Shown here in pieces: positions 1 through 8,008 of a stretch of DNA of 64,000 bases. Origin of the DNA: an uncultured Oscillibacter sp. GTDB lineage: Bacteria; Bacillota; Clostridia; Oscillospirales; Oscillospiraceae. The notes under the pieces are model-generated. The model did no database searches. It was given only the letters and a program-made list of their open reading frames with translations, and was not told where the DNA came from. The stretch covers positions 1-64,000 of the forward strand of contig CAJTZI010000001.1 of assembly GCA_910584075.1 (NCBI GenBank). Reading direction: 5' to 3'. How positions within the stretch are numbered: position 1 is the stretch's first letter; every line of letters starts with the position of its first letter. The translations under genes were made by a program, and so were the position numbers.

Positions 1-458
1 CCGGCCACGATGGAAGCGAAGGCCGCCACCACCAAGATCAGCGTCAGGTAGGCGAAGATCAAAAACAGCATCTTGGCCCGCTTGCTCATGTTGGTGGAGA
101 TGATCTCGCCGATGGATTTGCCGTCGTGGCGGACGGAGGCAAACAGGGCGCCGAAGTCATGGACACCGCCGAAGAAGATGCCGCCGATGAGAATCCACAG
201 CGTGCAGGCCAGCCAGCCGAAACCGGCGGCGCCGATGGGACCGGTGATGGGGCCCGCGCCGGCGATGGACGAGAAGTGGTGGCCCATCAGGATGGGGGCC
301 TTGGCGGGGACATAGTCAATGCCGTCCTCCAGGGTATGGGCGGGGGTGGGCTTGTCATTTTCGCCGACGCCCCACTGCTTGCACAGCCAGCGGCCATAGA
401 AGACATAGCCGCAGACCAGCACAGCAACGCTGATGATCAGAAGTAACAGACCATTCAT
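1..458 (-). CDS. cstA: Carbon starvation protein CstA, N-terminal part (cut by window edge)
   Basis: This is the first 152 residues of a CstA-family peptide/pyruvate transporter; the rest lies outside the window. The protein opens with a hydrophobic segment (MNGLLLLIISVAVLVCG), then the family-typical stretch YGRWLCKQWGV, DYVPAKAPILMGHHFSSIAG, GPITGPIGAAGFGW and FFGGVHDFGALFASVRHDGK, and ends in another membrane segment. The ATG at 456-458 is chosen because AAGGGAG lies about 13 bases upstream. CstA proteins are multi-pass inner-membrane carriers that import peptides or pyruvate when carbon is scarce. No operon partner is visible on this side; the next gene shares the strand but ends 183 bp away. 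Confidence 0.9.
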   Translation of the reverse strand, partial: MNGLLLLIISVAVLVCGYVFYGRWLCKQWGVGENDKPTPAHTLEDGIDYVPAKAPILMGHHFSSIAGAGPITGPIGAAGFGWLACTLWILIGGIFFGGVHDFGALFASVRHDGKSIGEIISTNMSKRAKMLFLIFAYLTLILVVAAFASIVA

Positions 459-641
459 TGCTAGGTACACTCTCCCTTCTTATTTCAGGAAGCTCCGGTT
501 CCATCGGCGTGCGCAGATTTACGTCAGAAATTTTCTCCAGCAGGGAACGTGCGGGAAGACTTTATGTATTTCAGGTTTTCCCGACGCGGACAGGGGAAAT
601 TTATGGCGTGAAAACGCGCACGGGGATTTCTTCAGAGGTTC

Positions 642-1145
642 CTACTCCCCGAAGTTGTTCTCCAGGGTCTTGCGAGCCGCTCTCCCGGCTGGATTGGAGA
701 GGAAGCTCAACGTGGAACATTCCATTGCAGCTATGTGATACTCCATCCAGCCATGGAGTGCCAGCCGAAAGTTTTTCTGGAAGCGGGTCCGCTTGATGAG
801 CTTCCTCGCCTCCGGGTCGATCTCGTCCGCCAGAATCACCAGCGTGACGTAGGAGCACATGTGCTCCTTATGGGGCTTGATCTCCTTCATGCCCGCCGCC
901 TTGGAGAGCTCGATCTGCCGCCGAAGCGTCTCCGCGTCCAGGCGGTCCGTCAGATAGAAATATGTATAGTCGTGCTGCTCCGTGGCGTAGAACTGCTTAT
1001 CCCGACGGACCAGATAGTGTTCATCCCGCAGGTAGAAAAATGCCGCCGCGGGGTAGTGTCCGCCCTCCACCTCCACATCCCGGAAGATGTCGTAGCTGTG
1101 GGAATAGGCGTTGAGCAGCTTTTCCAGGGCCTCGTTCTTATCCAT
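642..1145 (-). CDS. Conserved hypothetical protein, 167 aa
   Basis: I do not recognise this protein. It is a soluble, mixed-charge 167-residue protein with no signal peptide or membrane span. The N-terminal half is rich in aromatic residues (YFYLTDRL region) and carries the string YLVRRDKQFYATEQHDYTYF; the C-terminal part (residues about 105-167) is basic and helical. GGAGGAGAGA lies directly before the ATG. It overlaps the end of the upstream gene (1138-1518) by 8 bp, so the two are almost certainly translated from one message and may work together. Codon use matches the surrounding genome. Confidence 0.7.
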   Translation of the reverse strand: MDKNEALEKLLNAYSHSYDIFRDVEVEGGHYPAAAFFYLRDEHYLVRRDKQFYATEQHDYTYFYLTDRLDAETLRRQIELSKAAGMKEIKPHKEHMCSYVTLVILADEIDPEARKLIKRTRFQKNFRLALHGWMEYHIAAMECSTLSFLSNPAGRAARKTLENNFGE

Positions 1146-1518
1146 TCTCTCCTCCGTCTCCGGCAGGGGGCTTCATACACTCCGCGTGGGGCGCCCGCTC
1201 CCTCAGCGCCTCCATGACGGAGGGAGCCGCGCGGGGATCCGCCAGCAGCACCACAGCCAGCTCCTCCCCGCCGGAACAGAGCACAATGTGCTCCACCGCC
1301 ATCTCGCCGCCGCAGCAGGAGACCCGCACGGGGACCATCAGCACCCGGCGGAAAAAGCGGTCGATCTCATCGTAAGAGACATAATAGACCGTCATCCGCT
1401 TCCGGAAAAACAGGTGCCGCTCCCCCAGGCGGAATACGTCGGTCTTTCTGGCGCTCCGGTACTCCGCCGCCAGGGCGGACGGCTCACCGGCCGCTGTCTT
1501 CAAGGGGCAAAACTTCAT
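1138..1518 (-). CDS. Conserved hypothetical protein, 126 aa
   Basis: I do not recognise this protein. The reading frame is open to 1629, but the ATG at 1518 is preferred because GGGAGG lies nine bases before it and the longer form would start with low-complexity GC-rich sequence. The product is a small soluble protein with alternating hydrophobic beta-like segments (FRLGERHLFFRKRMTVYYV, MVPVRVSCCGGEMAVEHIV) and a C-terminal helix. That pattern could suit a PH- or GRAM-like fold, but this is only an impression. It is the first gene of a two-gene operon with 642-1145 and is served by a good promoter at 1649-1677. Confidence 0.65.
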   Translation of the reverse strand: MKFCPLKTAAGEPSALAAEYRSARKTDVFRLGERHLFFRKRMTVYYVSYDEIDRFFRRVLMVPVRVSCCGGEMAVEHIVLCSGGEELAVVLLADPRAAPSVMEALRERAPHAECMKPPAGDGGENG

Positions 1519-1580
1519 ATGGCGGTTCCTCCCGCGGCTGCCGAAGTCCCGGCGGCCCTTCCGCTGCGGGGCACAGCCGT

Positions 1581-1609
1581 CCTTCTCCGCCCCTTCGGGG
1601 CGGAGAAGG
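1581..1609 (-). promoter_or_regulatory. Leader hairpin before the 1138-1518 gene
   Basis: Thirteen bases (1581-1593) pair perfectly with 1597-1609 around a three-base loop. The hairpin sits in the untranslated leader between the promoter at 1649-1677 and the start codon at 1518. No run of U follows it on the minus strand, so it is more likely an mRNA-stabilising or regulatory stem than a terminator. Confidence 0.5.
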
Positions 1610-1648
1610 GGGTACCCCCTTCTTCCCAATTCACTTGTTCACGGCGCT

Positions 1649-1677
1649 ATTATACACGCTCCTTTCGAGTTTGTTAA
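1649..1677 (-). promoter_or_regulatory. Sigma-A type promoter for the 1518-642 operon
   Basis: Read on the minus strand, TTAACA (1672-1677) is followed after exactly 17 bases by a perfect TATAAT (1649-1654). Transcription would start near 1642 and give a leader of about 125 bases. The remaining 1678-1841 is AT-rich and I see no gene in it. Confidence 0.7.
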
Positions 1678-1841
1678 GAGGGTATCGCCCAATTTGTGTA
1701 CAATTTGTGAATAGCCGCAAAACATTTGTCTATTTTGACGAATTATTCCATATTTTCCATACGTCCTGACTGATTTTTCCCACTCTCTGTCGATATATCA
1801 TTGTGCAAACCTCACAATTCCCGGTTGCCGGAAAACCGCCG

Positions 1842-2519
1842 TTACAGGGTGTGGATCAGGTGCTTCATATGAATGCTCATGGCGTACCGGGCCCCGGCTT
1901 CGTCCCGCCGGAGGAGGAACTCCAGGATCATCCGGTTGTCCCGCAGGGCGATGTCCTGCATCTGCTGGCGGTTTTGCGAAATCTGCAGAATCTCATTGAC
2001 GGCGCTGTTGATGATGGGGTACAGACGGCGCATATACTCGTTGTGGGACGCTTTGATAATGGCCCAGTGAAACTCCTGGTCCGCCAGTGGCCAGTCGCCG
2101 CCGGCGGCGGCGGTCTCCTCCATCCGCCGGGCCTTTTTCTCAATCTGCCGCAGCTCCTCGTCGCTGGCCCGCTGGCAGGCCAGGGCCACGGTGGCCGGCT
2201 CAAAGATCAGCCGCATCTCAAAGAGGTCCTTGGCCCGCACCCGGGACCGCACCCCCGCCAGGGCCGTCAGGTCCAGGCCCTCGGCCGGCAGGCTCTCCAC
2301 CACAAAGGTGCCCTTTCCCCGGCGGATCTCCAGCACCCCCTGGGCCGCCAGAAAGGAGATGGCCTCCCGCAGCGTAGTGCGGCTGACCCCCAGCGTCTCG
2401 CTGAGCTCGTTCTCGTTGGGCAGCTTGCTGCCCGGCATATAGCGGTGCTCGTCCACGATCATCTCATACAGGCGATCCGATGTCTGCTCTGACAGCTTCG
2501 CTTTTTTCCGCTCCATCAT
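1842..2519 (-). CDS. FadR/GntR-family transcriptional regulator with FCD domain
   Basis: The protein has an N-terminal winged helix (about residues 8-75: LYEMIVDEHRYMPGSKLPNE, LSETLGVSRTTLREAISFL, GVLEIRRGKGTFV) followed by an all-helical FCD ligand-binding domain (about 90-220, with FEMRLIFEPATVALAC and HWAIIKASHN). Family members usually repress catabolic operons and release DNA on binding an organic acid. The frame is open to 2546, but AAGGAG lies six bases before the ATG at 2519. A start at 2546 would leave only about eight bases of leader after the mapped promoter (2561-2589). The gene diverges from the 2-oxoacid:ferredoxin oxidoreductase operon and shared operator-like repeats suggest it controls both itself and that operon. 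Confidence 0.85.
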   Translation of the reverse strand: MMERKKAKLSEQTSDRLYEMIVDEHRYMPGSKLPNENELSETLGVSRTTLREAISFLAAQGVLEIRRGKGTFVVESLPAEGLDLTALAGVRSRVRAKDLFEMRLIFEPATVALACQRASDEELRQIEKKARRMEETAAAGGDWPLADQEFHWAIIKASHNEYMRRLYPIINSAVNEILQISQNRQQMQDIALRDNRMILEFLLRRDEAGARYAMSIHMKHLIHTL

Positions 2520-2556
2520 CCGTCTCTCCTTCCGATGGTTGTCCATAGATGTTTTG

Positions 2557-2567
2557 TGACATCATAC
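2557..2567. promoter_or_regulatory. Putative FCD-regulator operator, copy 1
   Basis: The 11-base sequence TGACATCATAC contains the small palindrome TGA-CA-TCA. It recurs exactly at 2626-2636. This copy overlaps the -10 box of the regulator's own promoter. Confidence 0.55.
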
Positions 2568-2589
2568 CTCATTTTTCATAAAAATACAA
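2561..2589 (-). promoter_or_regulatory. Promoter of the FCD regulator
   Basis: On the minus strand TTGTAT (2584-2589) is spaced 17 bases from TATGAT (2561-2566). The -10 box is overlapped by a TGACATCATAC operator-like repeat (2557-2567), consistent with autorepression. Confidence 0.65.
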
Positions 2590-2597
2590 GAAGTCTC

Positions 2598-2626
2598 TTG
2601 ACACCATATTTTTTTAGAAGTACAAT
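2598..2626 (+). promoter_or_regulatory. Promoter of the 2-oxoacid oxidoreductase operon
   Basis: A perfect TTGACA (2598-2603) is followed after 17 bases by TACAAT (2621-2626). The second operator copy starts at the last base of the -10 box, and the first codon of the operon (GTG 2684) lies about 50 bases downstream of the expected start site. Confidence 0.75.
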
Positions 2627-2636
2627 GACATCATAC
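2626..2636. promoter_or_regulatory. Putative FCD-regulator operator, copy 2
   Basis: This is an exact repeat of TGACATCATAC found at 2557-2567, placed over the transcription start region of the operon promoter. Its position would block open-complex formation if bound. Confidence 0.55.
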
Positions 2637-2664
2637 ATCGTTAGGTGAAATAATACAACGTTAG
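2633..2664 (+). repeat. Twelve-base direct repeat in the operon leader
   Basis: ATACATCGTTAG (2633-2644) and ATACAACGTTAG (2653-2664) differ at one base and are offset by exactly 20 bp, about two helical turns. They lie between the promoter and the first start codon. A second DNA- or RNA-binding factor could use them. Confidence 0.45.
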
Positions 2665-2683
2665 CTTGAAGGAGGCGACGCCT

Positions 2684-3364
2684 GTGACTGCCGCCGCAAT
2701 CTTTACCCGCCGCATCACCGTCCTCACCGGACACTACGGCACCGGCAAGACGGAGTTTGCCGTCAACCTGGCCCTGTCCCTGGCTGCGGAGGGGAAGCGG
2801 GTGATGCTGGCGGACCTGGACAACGTCAACCCCTATTTCCGCTCCCGGGAGCGGAAGGCGCTGCTGGAGGCGGCAGGCGTCCGGCTGATCGCCGCCTCCC
2901 AGGCCTGCCTGGATACCGACGTGCCCGCCCTTCCGGCGGAGCTCCTGACCGTTCTGGAGGACCGGAGCGTCCGGGGCGTGCTGGACACCGGCGGCGACCC
3001 GGCGGGGGCTCGGGCACTGGCCCGGTTCCAGCCAAAGCTCCTCCAGGAGGACTGCCAGCTCCTCTATGTGCTCAACGCCAATCGCCCCGAGGTCCGAACG
3101 GCGGAGACCGCCGTCTCCTGCCTGCGGGCCATTGAGCAGACCACCGGCCTCGCCTGTTCCGCCCTGGTGAACAACACCCACCTGTGTGGTGAGACCACCG
3201 CGGCAGACATTCTCTGGGGCGTTGACCTGGCGGAGGCGGTGTCCCGGGAGACCGGTCTTCCGGTGCTCTGCCACGCGGCGGAAAAACGGCTTCTGTCCGG
3301 CCTCACCGGGCTGGACGCGCCGCTGTTCCCCATCACAATCCATATGAAAAAACCGTGGGAATGA
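2684..3364 (+). CDS. MinD/CobQ-like P-loop ATPase encoded with the oxidoreductase
   Basis: The protein is a 226-residue deviant-Walker ATPase: the P-loop GHYGTGKTE is at about residues 16-24, followed by ADLDNVNPYFRSRE, which matches the switch I region of SIMIBI ATPases, and LDTGGDP at about 103-109, which fills the Walker B/switch II position. The GTG at 2684 is chosen because AGGAGG lies eight bases upstream; an upstream TTG at 2666 has no ribosome site. It is the first gene of the operon, 28 bp before the ferredoxin gene. Related ATPases often insert or load metal cofactors, so a role in maturing the oxidoreductase's Fe-S clusters is a reasonable inference, not something shown here. Confidence 0.75.
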   Translation: MTAAAIFTRRITVLTGHYGTGKTEFAVNLALSLAAEGKRVMLADLDNVNPYFRSRERKALLEAAGVRLIAASQACLDTDVPALPAELLTVLEDRSVRGVLDTGGDPAGARALARFQPKLLQEDCQLLYVLNANRPEVRTAETAVSCLRAIEQTTGLACSALVNNTHLCGETTAADILWGVDLAEAVSRETGLPVLCHAAEKRLLSGLTGLDAPLFPITIHMKKPWE

Positions 3365-3392
3365 CCCGCGAAAATCGAGAGGAGGTTTCACC

Positions 3393-3605
3393 ATGGCTGC
3401 CAAGATCACATTCGATTCCGACCGCTGCAAGGGCTGTGAGCTGTGCGCCGCCGTCTGCCCCAAACACATCATCGCTATCGACCCCCGGTCCATCAACCGC
3501 AAGGGATACCACCCCGCCGCGGTGACGGACATAGACCAGTGCATCGCCTGCGCCAGCTGCGCAAAGATCTGTCCCGATTCCGTCATCACCGTGGAGAAGT
3601 TCTGA
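3393..3605 (+). CDS. korD: 2-oxoacid:ferredoxin oxidoreductase, ferredoxin (delta) subunit
   Basis: This 70-residue 2[4Fe-4S] ferredoxin has two full cluster motifs, CKGCELCAAVCPK (about residues 13-25) and CIACASCAKICPD (about 50-62). The first three cysteines of one motif and the last of the other ligate each cluster. In the KOR/VOR enzymes this subunit carries electrons from the thiamine-diphosphate site to soluble ferredoxin in the cytoplasm. GAGAGGAGG stands before the ATG. It is followed after 16 bp by the alpha subunit, giving the order D-A-B-C also known from archaeal 2-oxoglutarate enzymes. Confidence 0.9.
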   Translation: MAAKITFDSDRCKGCELCAAVCPKHIIAIDPRSINRKGYHPAAVTDIDQCIACASCAKICPDSVITVEKF

Positions 3606-3621
3606 AAGGAGGCTGAACGCC

Positions 3622-4692
3622 ATGGCAAAAGAACTTTGGAAAGGCAATGAGGCCATTGCCGAGGCCGCCATCCGGGCGGGGTGCGACTGCTTTTTCGGCT
3701 ATCCCATCACGCCCCAGAGCGAGGTGCCGGAGTACATGTCCTCCCACCTGCCCAAGGCCGGCGGCGTATTCGTCCAGTCCGAGTCCGAGGTGGCCGCCAT
3801 CAACATGGTCTACGGCGCCGCCGGCGCCGGGATGCGGGCCATGACCTCCTCCTCCTCACCGGGCATCAGTTTGAAGCAGGAGGGCATTACATACCTGGCG
3901 GCGGCGGAGCTGCCCTGCGTCATTGTCAACGTCATGCGGGGCGGCCCGGGCCTGGGCACCATCCAGCCCGGGCAGGGGGACTACTTCCAGGCCACCCGGG
4001 GCGGCGGCAACGGCGACTACCGCACGGTGGTGCTGGCCCCCTCCAACGTCCAGGAGACGGCGGATTTCGTCCAGGAGGCCTTTGACATCGCCGACCAGTA
4101 CCGCACCCCCGTGGTGGTGCTGGCGGACGGCCTGATTGGCCAGATGATGGAGCCCATTGAGTGGCACCCCGTGCCCAGGCGGCAGCTGCCGGCCAAGGAC
4201 TGGGCCGCCTGCGGCAAAAAGGGCCGGAGCCGCACCAACGTCATCAACTCCCTCTTCCTGAACCCCGAGGAGTGCGACGCCCTGAACCGGCGCCTGACGG
4301 CAAAGTACGCGGAGATCGAACAAAACGAGGTCCGCTGGGACACCGCCTTCTGCGAGGACGCCGAGGTCCTCATCACCGCCTACGGCACCCCCGCCCGCAT
4401 TGCCCTCACCGCCCTGGAGCTGTTGCGGGAGGAGGGCGTCAAGGCCGGGCTGTTCCGGCCCGTGACCCTCTGGCCCTTCCCGGAGAAGGCTCTGCGGAAT
4501 CTGGCGGACGAGGCCCATGTGAAAGTCATTCTGGATGTGGAGATGAGTTCCACCGGTCAGATGCTGGACGATGTGCGCCTTGCGGTGGAGGGGCGCAAGC
4601 CCGTCCGCTACCTGGGCCGCGCCGGCGGCCTGCTCCCCACTGTGGAGGAAATCATCGAATCGGCCAAGACGGCCTGGAAGGAGGCGCAGTGA
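3622..4692 (+). CDS. korA: 2-oxoacid:ferredoxin oxidoreductase alpha subunit (KorA/VorB type)
   Basis: The 356-residue subunit contains the hallmark GYPITPQSEVPEYM near residue 25, then SESEVAAINMVYGAAGAG and GPGLGTIQPGQGDYFQATRG, which build the thiamine-diphosphate pyrimidine domain. The C-terminal part (about 230-350) is the transketolase-C-like domain II. The enzyme oxidatively decarboxylates a 2-oxoacid with CoA, giving acyl-CoA, CO2 and reduced ferredoxin. Substrate cannot be read with certainty: 2-oxoglutarate and branched-chain 2-oxoacids are both possible. The aminotransferase gene just downstream favours branched-chain substrates by context. AAAGGAGG precedes the ATG, and the beta gene starts one base after the stop. 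Confidence 0.88.
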   Translation: MAKELWKGNEAIAEAAIRAGCDCFFGYPITPQSEVPEYMSSHLPKAGGVFVQSESEVAAINMVYGAAGAGMRAMTSSSSPGISLKQEGITYLAAAELPCVIVNVMRGGPGLGTIQPGQGDYFQATRGGGNGDYRTVVLAPSNVQETADFVQEAFDIADQYRTPVVVLADGLIGQMMEPIEWHPVPRRQLPAKDWAACGKKGRSRTNVINSLFLNPEECDALNRRLTAKYAEIEQNEVRWDTAFCEDAEVLITAYGTPARIALTALELLREEGVKAGLFRPVTLWPFPEKALRNLADEAHVKVILDVEMSSTGQMLDDVRLAVEGRKPVRYLGRAGGLLPTVEEIIESAKTAWKEAQ

Positions 4693-4693
4693 T

Positions 4694-5443
<750 letters not shown>

Positions 5444-5444
5444 G

Positions 5445-5981
5445 ATGCTAAAGAGAATCATTATTTCCGGCTTCGGCGGACAGGGCGGGCTGGCCATCGG
5501 GAAAAACCTGGCGGAGGCCGGCATGGCCGCGGGGTTCCACGTCACCTGGGCCCCCTCCTACGGCCCCGAGATGCGGGGCGGCACCGCCAACTGCTCCGTG
5601 GTCATCTCCTCCGGGCCCATCGGCTCTCCTGTATTCACCGCCTCCACAGAGCTCATCGCCCTGAACGAACCCTCCCTGGAGAAGTTTGAGGCAGGTGTCC
5701 GGTCCGGGGGCGCCGTGTTCGTCAACAGCGGCGTGGTGACGGCCCGTGTCCGGCGGGAGGACCTGACGGCCTGTTACGTCCCCTGCTCCCAGATCGCCGA
5801 GGAGGTGGGAAATCCCAAGGTGGGCAATATGGCGATGCTGGGGGCCTATGTGGGCAGAACCGGCTTTTTGAAGCCGGAGTCCATTGAGGCCATGATCGCC
5901 CATATGTTCGCCGGTTCCAAGGCCGCATTGATCCCCCTGAACATCGAGGCCTTCCGCCGGGGAATGGCCTGCGTCCGGTGA
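5445..5981 (+). CDS. korC: 2-oxoacid:ferredoxin oxidoreductase gamma subunit
   Basis: This 178-residue protein is the CoA-binding gamma domain. It has the opening GFGGQGGLAIGKNLAEAG (about residues 8-25) and the conserved PEMRGGTANCSVVIS loop (about 40-54), both typical of the POR_gamma family. Its length is normal for a free-standing gamma subunit. The start follows the beta stop directly, with a GGAGG at about 5431-5435 inside beta. It is the last gene of the operon, followed by a strong terminator at 6002-6037. Confidence 0.9.
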   Translation: MLKRIIISGFGGQGGLAIGKNLAEAGMAAGFHVTWAPSYGPEMRGGTANCSVVISSGPIGSPVFTASTELIALNEPSLEKFEAGVRSGGAVFVNSGVVTARVRREDLTACYVPCSQIAEEVGNPKVGNMAMLGAYVGRTGFLKPESIEAMIAHMFAGSKAALIPLNIEAFRRGMACVR

Positions 5982-6001
5982 GCCTCAGCGGGCAGGCACC
6001 G

Positions 6002-6037
6002 CGGGCGGCCGCCAAAAGGCAGCCGCCCGTTGATTTT
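6002..6037 (+). terminator. Terminator of the oxidoreductase operon
   Basis: CGGGCGGC (6002-6009) pairs with GCCGCCCG (6022-6029), followed by TGATTTTT. It lies 20 bp after the gamma-subunit stop and just before the ilvE promoter. Confidence 0.75.
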
Positions 6038-6041
6038 TCCG

Positions 6042-6070
6042 TTGACTTTCCCGGACAAGGGGCGTATAAA
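6042..6070 (+). promoter_or_regulatory. Promoter of ilvE
   Basis: TTGACT (6042-6047) is spaced 17 bases from TATAAA (6065-6070). The expected leader is about 60 bases and ends in AAAGGAG before the ATG. ilvE can thus be expressed independently of the operon before it. Confidence 0.7.
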
Positions 6071-6137
6071 TGTAGTTGTATATAAATGCAGATCTCAAAG
6101 AGATATACAAACCATTTCGATAAAGGAGCTGTCTGCA

Positions 6138-7217
6138 ATGCTGGACATCAAGATCACCAAAACCGCCGCCCCCAAGACCAAACCCGCCGACGAGAACAAG
6201 CTGGGCTTCGGCAAGGTCTTTACCGACCATATGTTCATCATGGACTACGATGCCGGCCAGAGCTGGCACGACCCCCGGATTGTCCCCTACGGCCCGCTGT
6301 CCCTGGACCCTTCCGCCGTGGTGTTCCACTACGCCCAGGAGTGCTTTGAGGGCATGAAGGCCTACCGCACCGCGGAAAACAAAATCCAGCTCTTCCGCCC
6401 GGAGTGCAACGCCCGCCGCATGAACAACACCCACGAGCGCCTCTGCATCCCCCAGCTCCCCGAGGAGGACTTTGTCCAGGCTGTCAAGGCCATCGTGGAG
6501 GTGGAAAAGGACTGGGTGCCCCACTCCGATGGCGCCTCTTTGTACATCCGTCCCTACACCATCGCCACCATGGCCCAGCTGGGCGTTCACGCCTCCACCT
6601 CTTACAAATTTATCATTATCTGCTCCCCCTCCGGCGCCTACTATGCCGCGGGCCTTGCCCCCATCGACATCTATGTGGAGGACACCTACGTCCGGGCCTG
6701 CCCCGGCGGCACCGGCTTTACCAAGTGCGGCGGCAACTACGCCGTCAGCCTCCTGGCGGGCCAGAAGGCCGAGAAGAAGGGGTACAGCCAGGTGCTGTGG
6801 CTGGACAGCCAGGAGCGCAAATATGTGGAAGAAGTGGGCGCCATGAACATCTTCTTCAAGATCGGCGGCAAGCTCTACACCGCCGCCGCCGAGGACAGGG
6901 ACGGCACCGTTCTCCCCGGCGTCACCCGCCGCTCCATCATCGAGCTTCTGCGGGACTGGGGCTATGAGGTCATCGAGGGCAAGCTGGCCATTGACGACAT
7001 CATGAAGGCCTCCCGGGAGGGCAAGTTGGAGGAGGTCTTCGGCTCCGGCACGGCCGCCGTGGTCTCCCCGGTGAAAAAGCTGGACTACGAGGACCAGTCC
7101 GCCTTCATCAATAACGGCGAGATCGGCCCCCTGACCCAGAAGCTCTACGACACCATGACCGGTATGCAGTGGGGCAAGCTCCCCGACACCAAGGGCTGGA
7201 TTGTGCCTGTCTGCTGA
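6138..7217 (+). CDS. ilvE: Branched-chain amino acid aminotransferase
   Basis: This 359-residue fold-type IV PLP enzyme interconverts valine, leucine and isoleucine with their 2-oxoacids, using 2-oxoglutarate/glutamate. Family landmarks are FHYAQECFEGMKAYR, RPECNARRMNNTHERLCIPQ, GFTKCGGNYAVSLLAGQ with the PLP lysine in TKCGGNY, VEEVGAMNIFFK and VFGSGTAAVVSPV. The ATG at 6138 has AAAGGAG ten bases upstream; the frame is open further upstream but lacks a ribosome site. It belongs to the eukaryote-like group II of about 360 residues. Next to a ferredoxin-dependent 2-oxoacid oxidoreductase it could supply or drain branched-chain 2-oxoacids. Confidence 0.93.
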   Translation: MLDIKITKTAAPKTKPADENKLGFGKVFTDHMFIMDYDAGQSWHDPRIVPYGPLSLDPSAVVFHYAQECFEGMKAYRTAENKIQLFRPECNARRMNNTHERLCIPQLPEEDFVQAVKAIVEVEKDWVPHSDGASLYIRPYTIATMAQLGVHASTSYKFIIICSPSGAYYAAGLAPIDIYVEDTYVRACPGGTGFTKCGGNYAVSLLAGQKAEKKGYSQVLWLDSQERKYVEEVGAMNIFFKIGGKLYTAAAEDRDGTVLPGVTRRSIIELLRDWGYEVIEGKLAIDDIMKASREGKLEEVFGSGTAAVVSPVKKLDYEDQSAFINNGEIGPLTQKLYDTMTGMQWGKLPDTKGWIVPVC

Positions 7218-7280
7218 ATCAAATTCCTTAAATTAAGTCCCAATCCGGCTTTTTGTTCCTGGTGCATACGCCCACGAAGC

Positions 7281-7511
7281 ATGGTAAACAGAAAATATTG
7301 TTATATGAGAAAATGTATTCGGTGCGGTATAGAAATGTTAGAAGGATCGGATATCAAGGAACCGATGTATGGCCATATGTTAAGAGTGACCAGTCCTGAA
7401 ACATTAGGGGTAATGCCCAAGGACAATTTTGGAAATATGAAAGCGGCGGTTTCCCCTAAATGCGGCTATGTGGAAATATATGTCACGTTTGGACAAAATT
7501 CAGCGGCATAA
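7281..7511 (+). CDS. Small zinc-ribbon-like protein with an incomplete cysteine set
   Basis: This short protein (76 residues from 7281, or 68 from the ATG at 7305, which begins MRKCIRCGIEM) resembles the small zinc-ribbon 'nucleic-acid-binding' proteins of Clostridia. It has the first knuckle CIRCG, but the second reads SPKCGY where relatives have CPKCGY, so one of four zinc ligands is Ser (codon TCC, one base from TGC). The gene is more AT-rich than its neighbours and has no clear Shine-Dalgarno. It may be a decaying or recently acquired gene. Function unknown. Confidence 0.5.
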   Translation: MVNRKYCYMRKCIRCGIEMLEGSDIKEPMYGHMLRVTSPETLGVMPKDNFGNMKAAVSPKCGYVEIYVTFGQNSAA

Positions 7512-7602
7512 CATATAAGTATACAAACCGAACTGGATTTTCTCCTGCGGGGAACACGAAAGCGAATTGGGACTAAATCAACACTTATATTTATCCTGGA
7601 GC

Positions 7603-7613
7603 GGGGGGGGGGG
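7603..7613 (+). repeat. Eleven-G homopolymer tract in a ribosome-binding region
   Basis: Eleven consecutive G bases lie 7-17 bases before the ATG at 7620 and overlap the only Shine-Dalgarno-like sequence, GGAGCGGG. Tracts of this length slip during replication in many bacteria. Confidence 0.7.
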
Positions 7614-7619
7614 ACATAG

Positions 7620-7943
7620 ATGTATTCTAAAGAGGATTATATCCATGACCTCTACATAAAGGAACATGGCTCCGGCGCAGAGCAGATGGAAGCAGAAATC
7701 CGCTGCAACGATTATGAGCATGGCCGTAATCCCGAAACAGCGGCAGCCCAGCGGCAGCGAGACACAGAGGTCAGGCGCAAAAAATGGCGTCCCATATTTT
7801 GGACGTTGATCGTGATTCTCCTATGGTTTGGTTATACCGGCGGCAACCCAATTGGACCTTATTTGGGCGATGTTTCACCATCAGCGATTTTTGCGGGTGT
7901 TTTAGTGGCAGCCATCTTCTCTGGAATTATGGTTTTTGGATAA
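7620..7943 (+). CDS. Small two-span membrane protein of unknown function
   Basis: I do not recognise the family. The N-terminal 57 residues are polar and charged (start MYSKEDYIHDLYIKEHG), followed by two hydrophobic segments at about 59-74 (FWTLIVILLWFGY) and 88-106 (AIFAGVLVAAIFSGIMVFG), ending at the membrane. The protein is therefore probably membrane-anchored with its N terminus in the cytoplasm. Its ribosome site is embedded in an 11-G tract, which may make expression variable. It is convergent with 8009-8443 and shares a terminator with it. Confidence 0.6.
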   Translation: MYSKEDYIHDLYIKEHGSGAEQMEAEIRCNDYEHGRNPETAAAQRQRDTEVRRKKWRPIFWTLIVILLWFGYTGGNPIGPYLGDVSPSAIFAGVLVAAIFSGIMVFG

Positions 7944-7960
7944 GAAGGATCAACTAAAAG

Positions 7961-7992
7961 CAGCGCAGGCCAGTTTTGACCTGCGCTGTTTT
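7961..7992. terminator. Bidirectional terminator between convergent genes
   Basis: CAGCGCAGG (7961-7969) pairs with CCTGCGCTG (7980-7988), with AAAA on the left and TTTT on the right, so it can stop transcription from both sides. Confidence 0.75.
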
Positions 7993-8008
7993 CCCTTGAA
8001 CATTCAAT

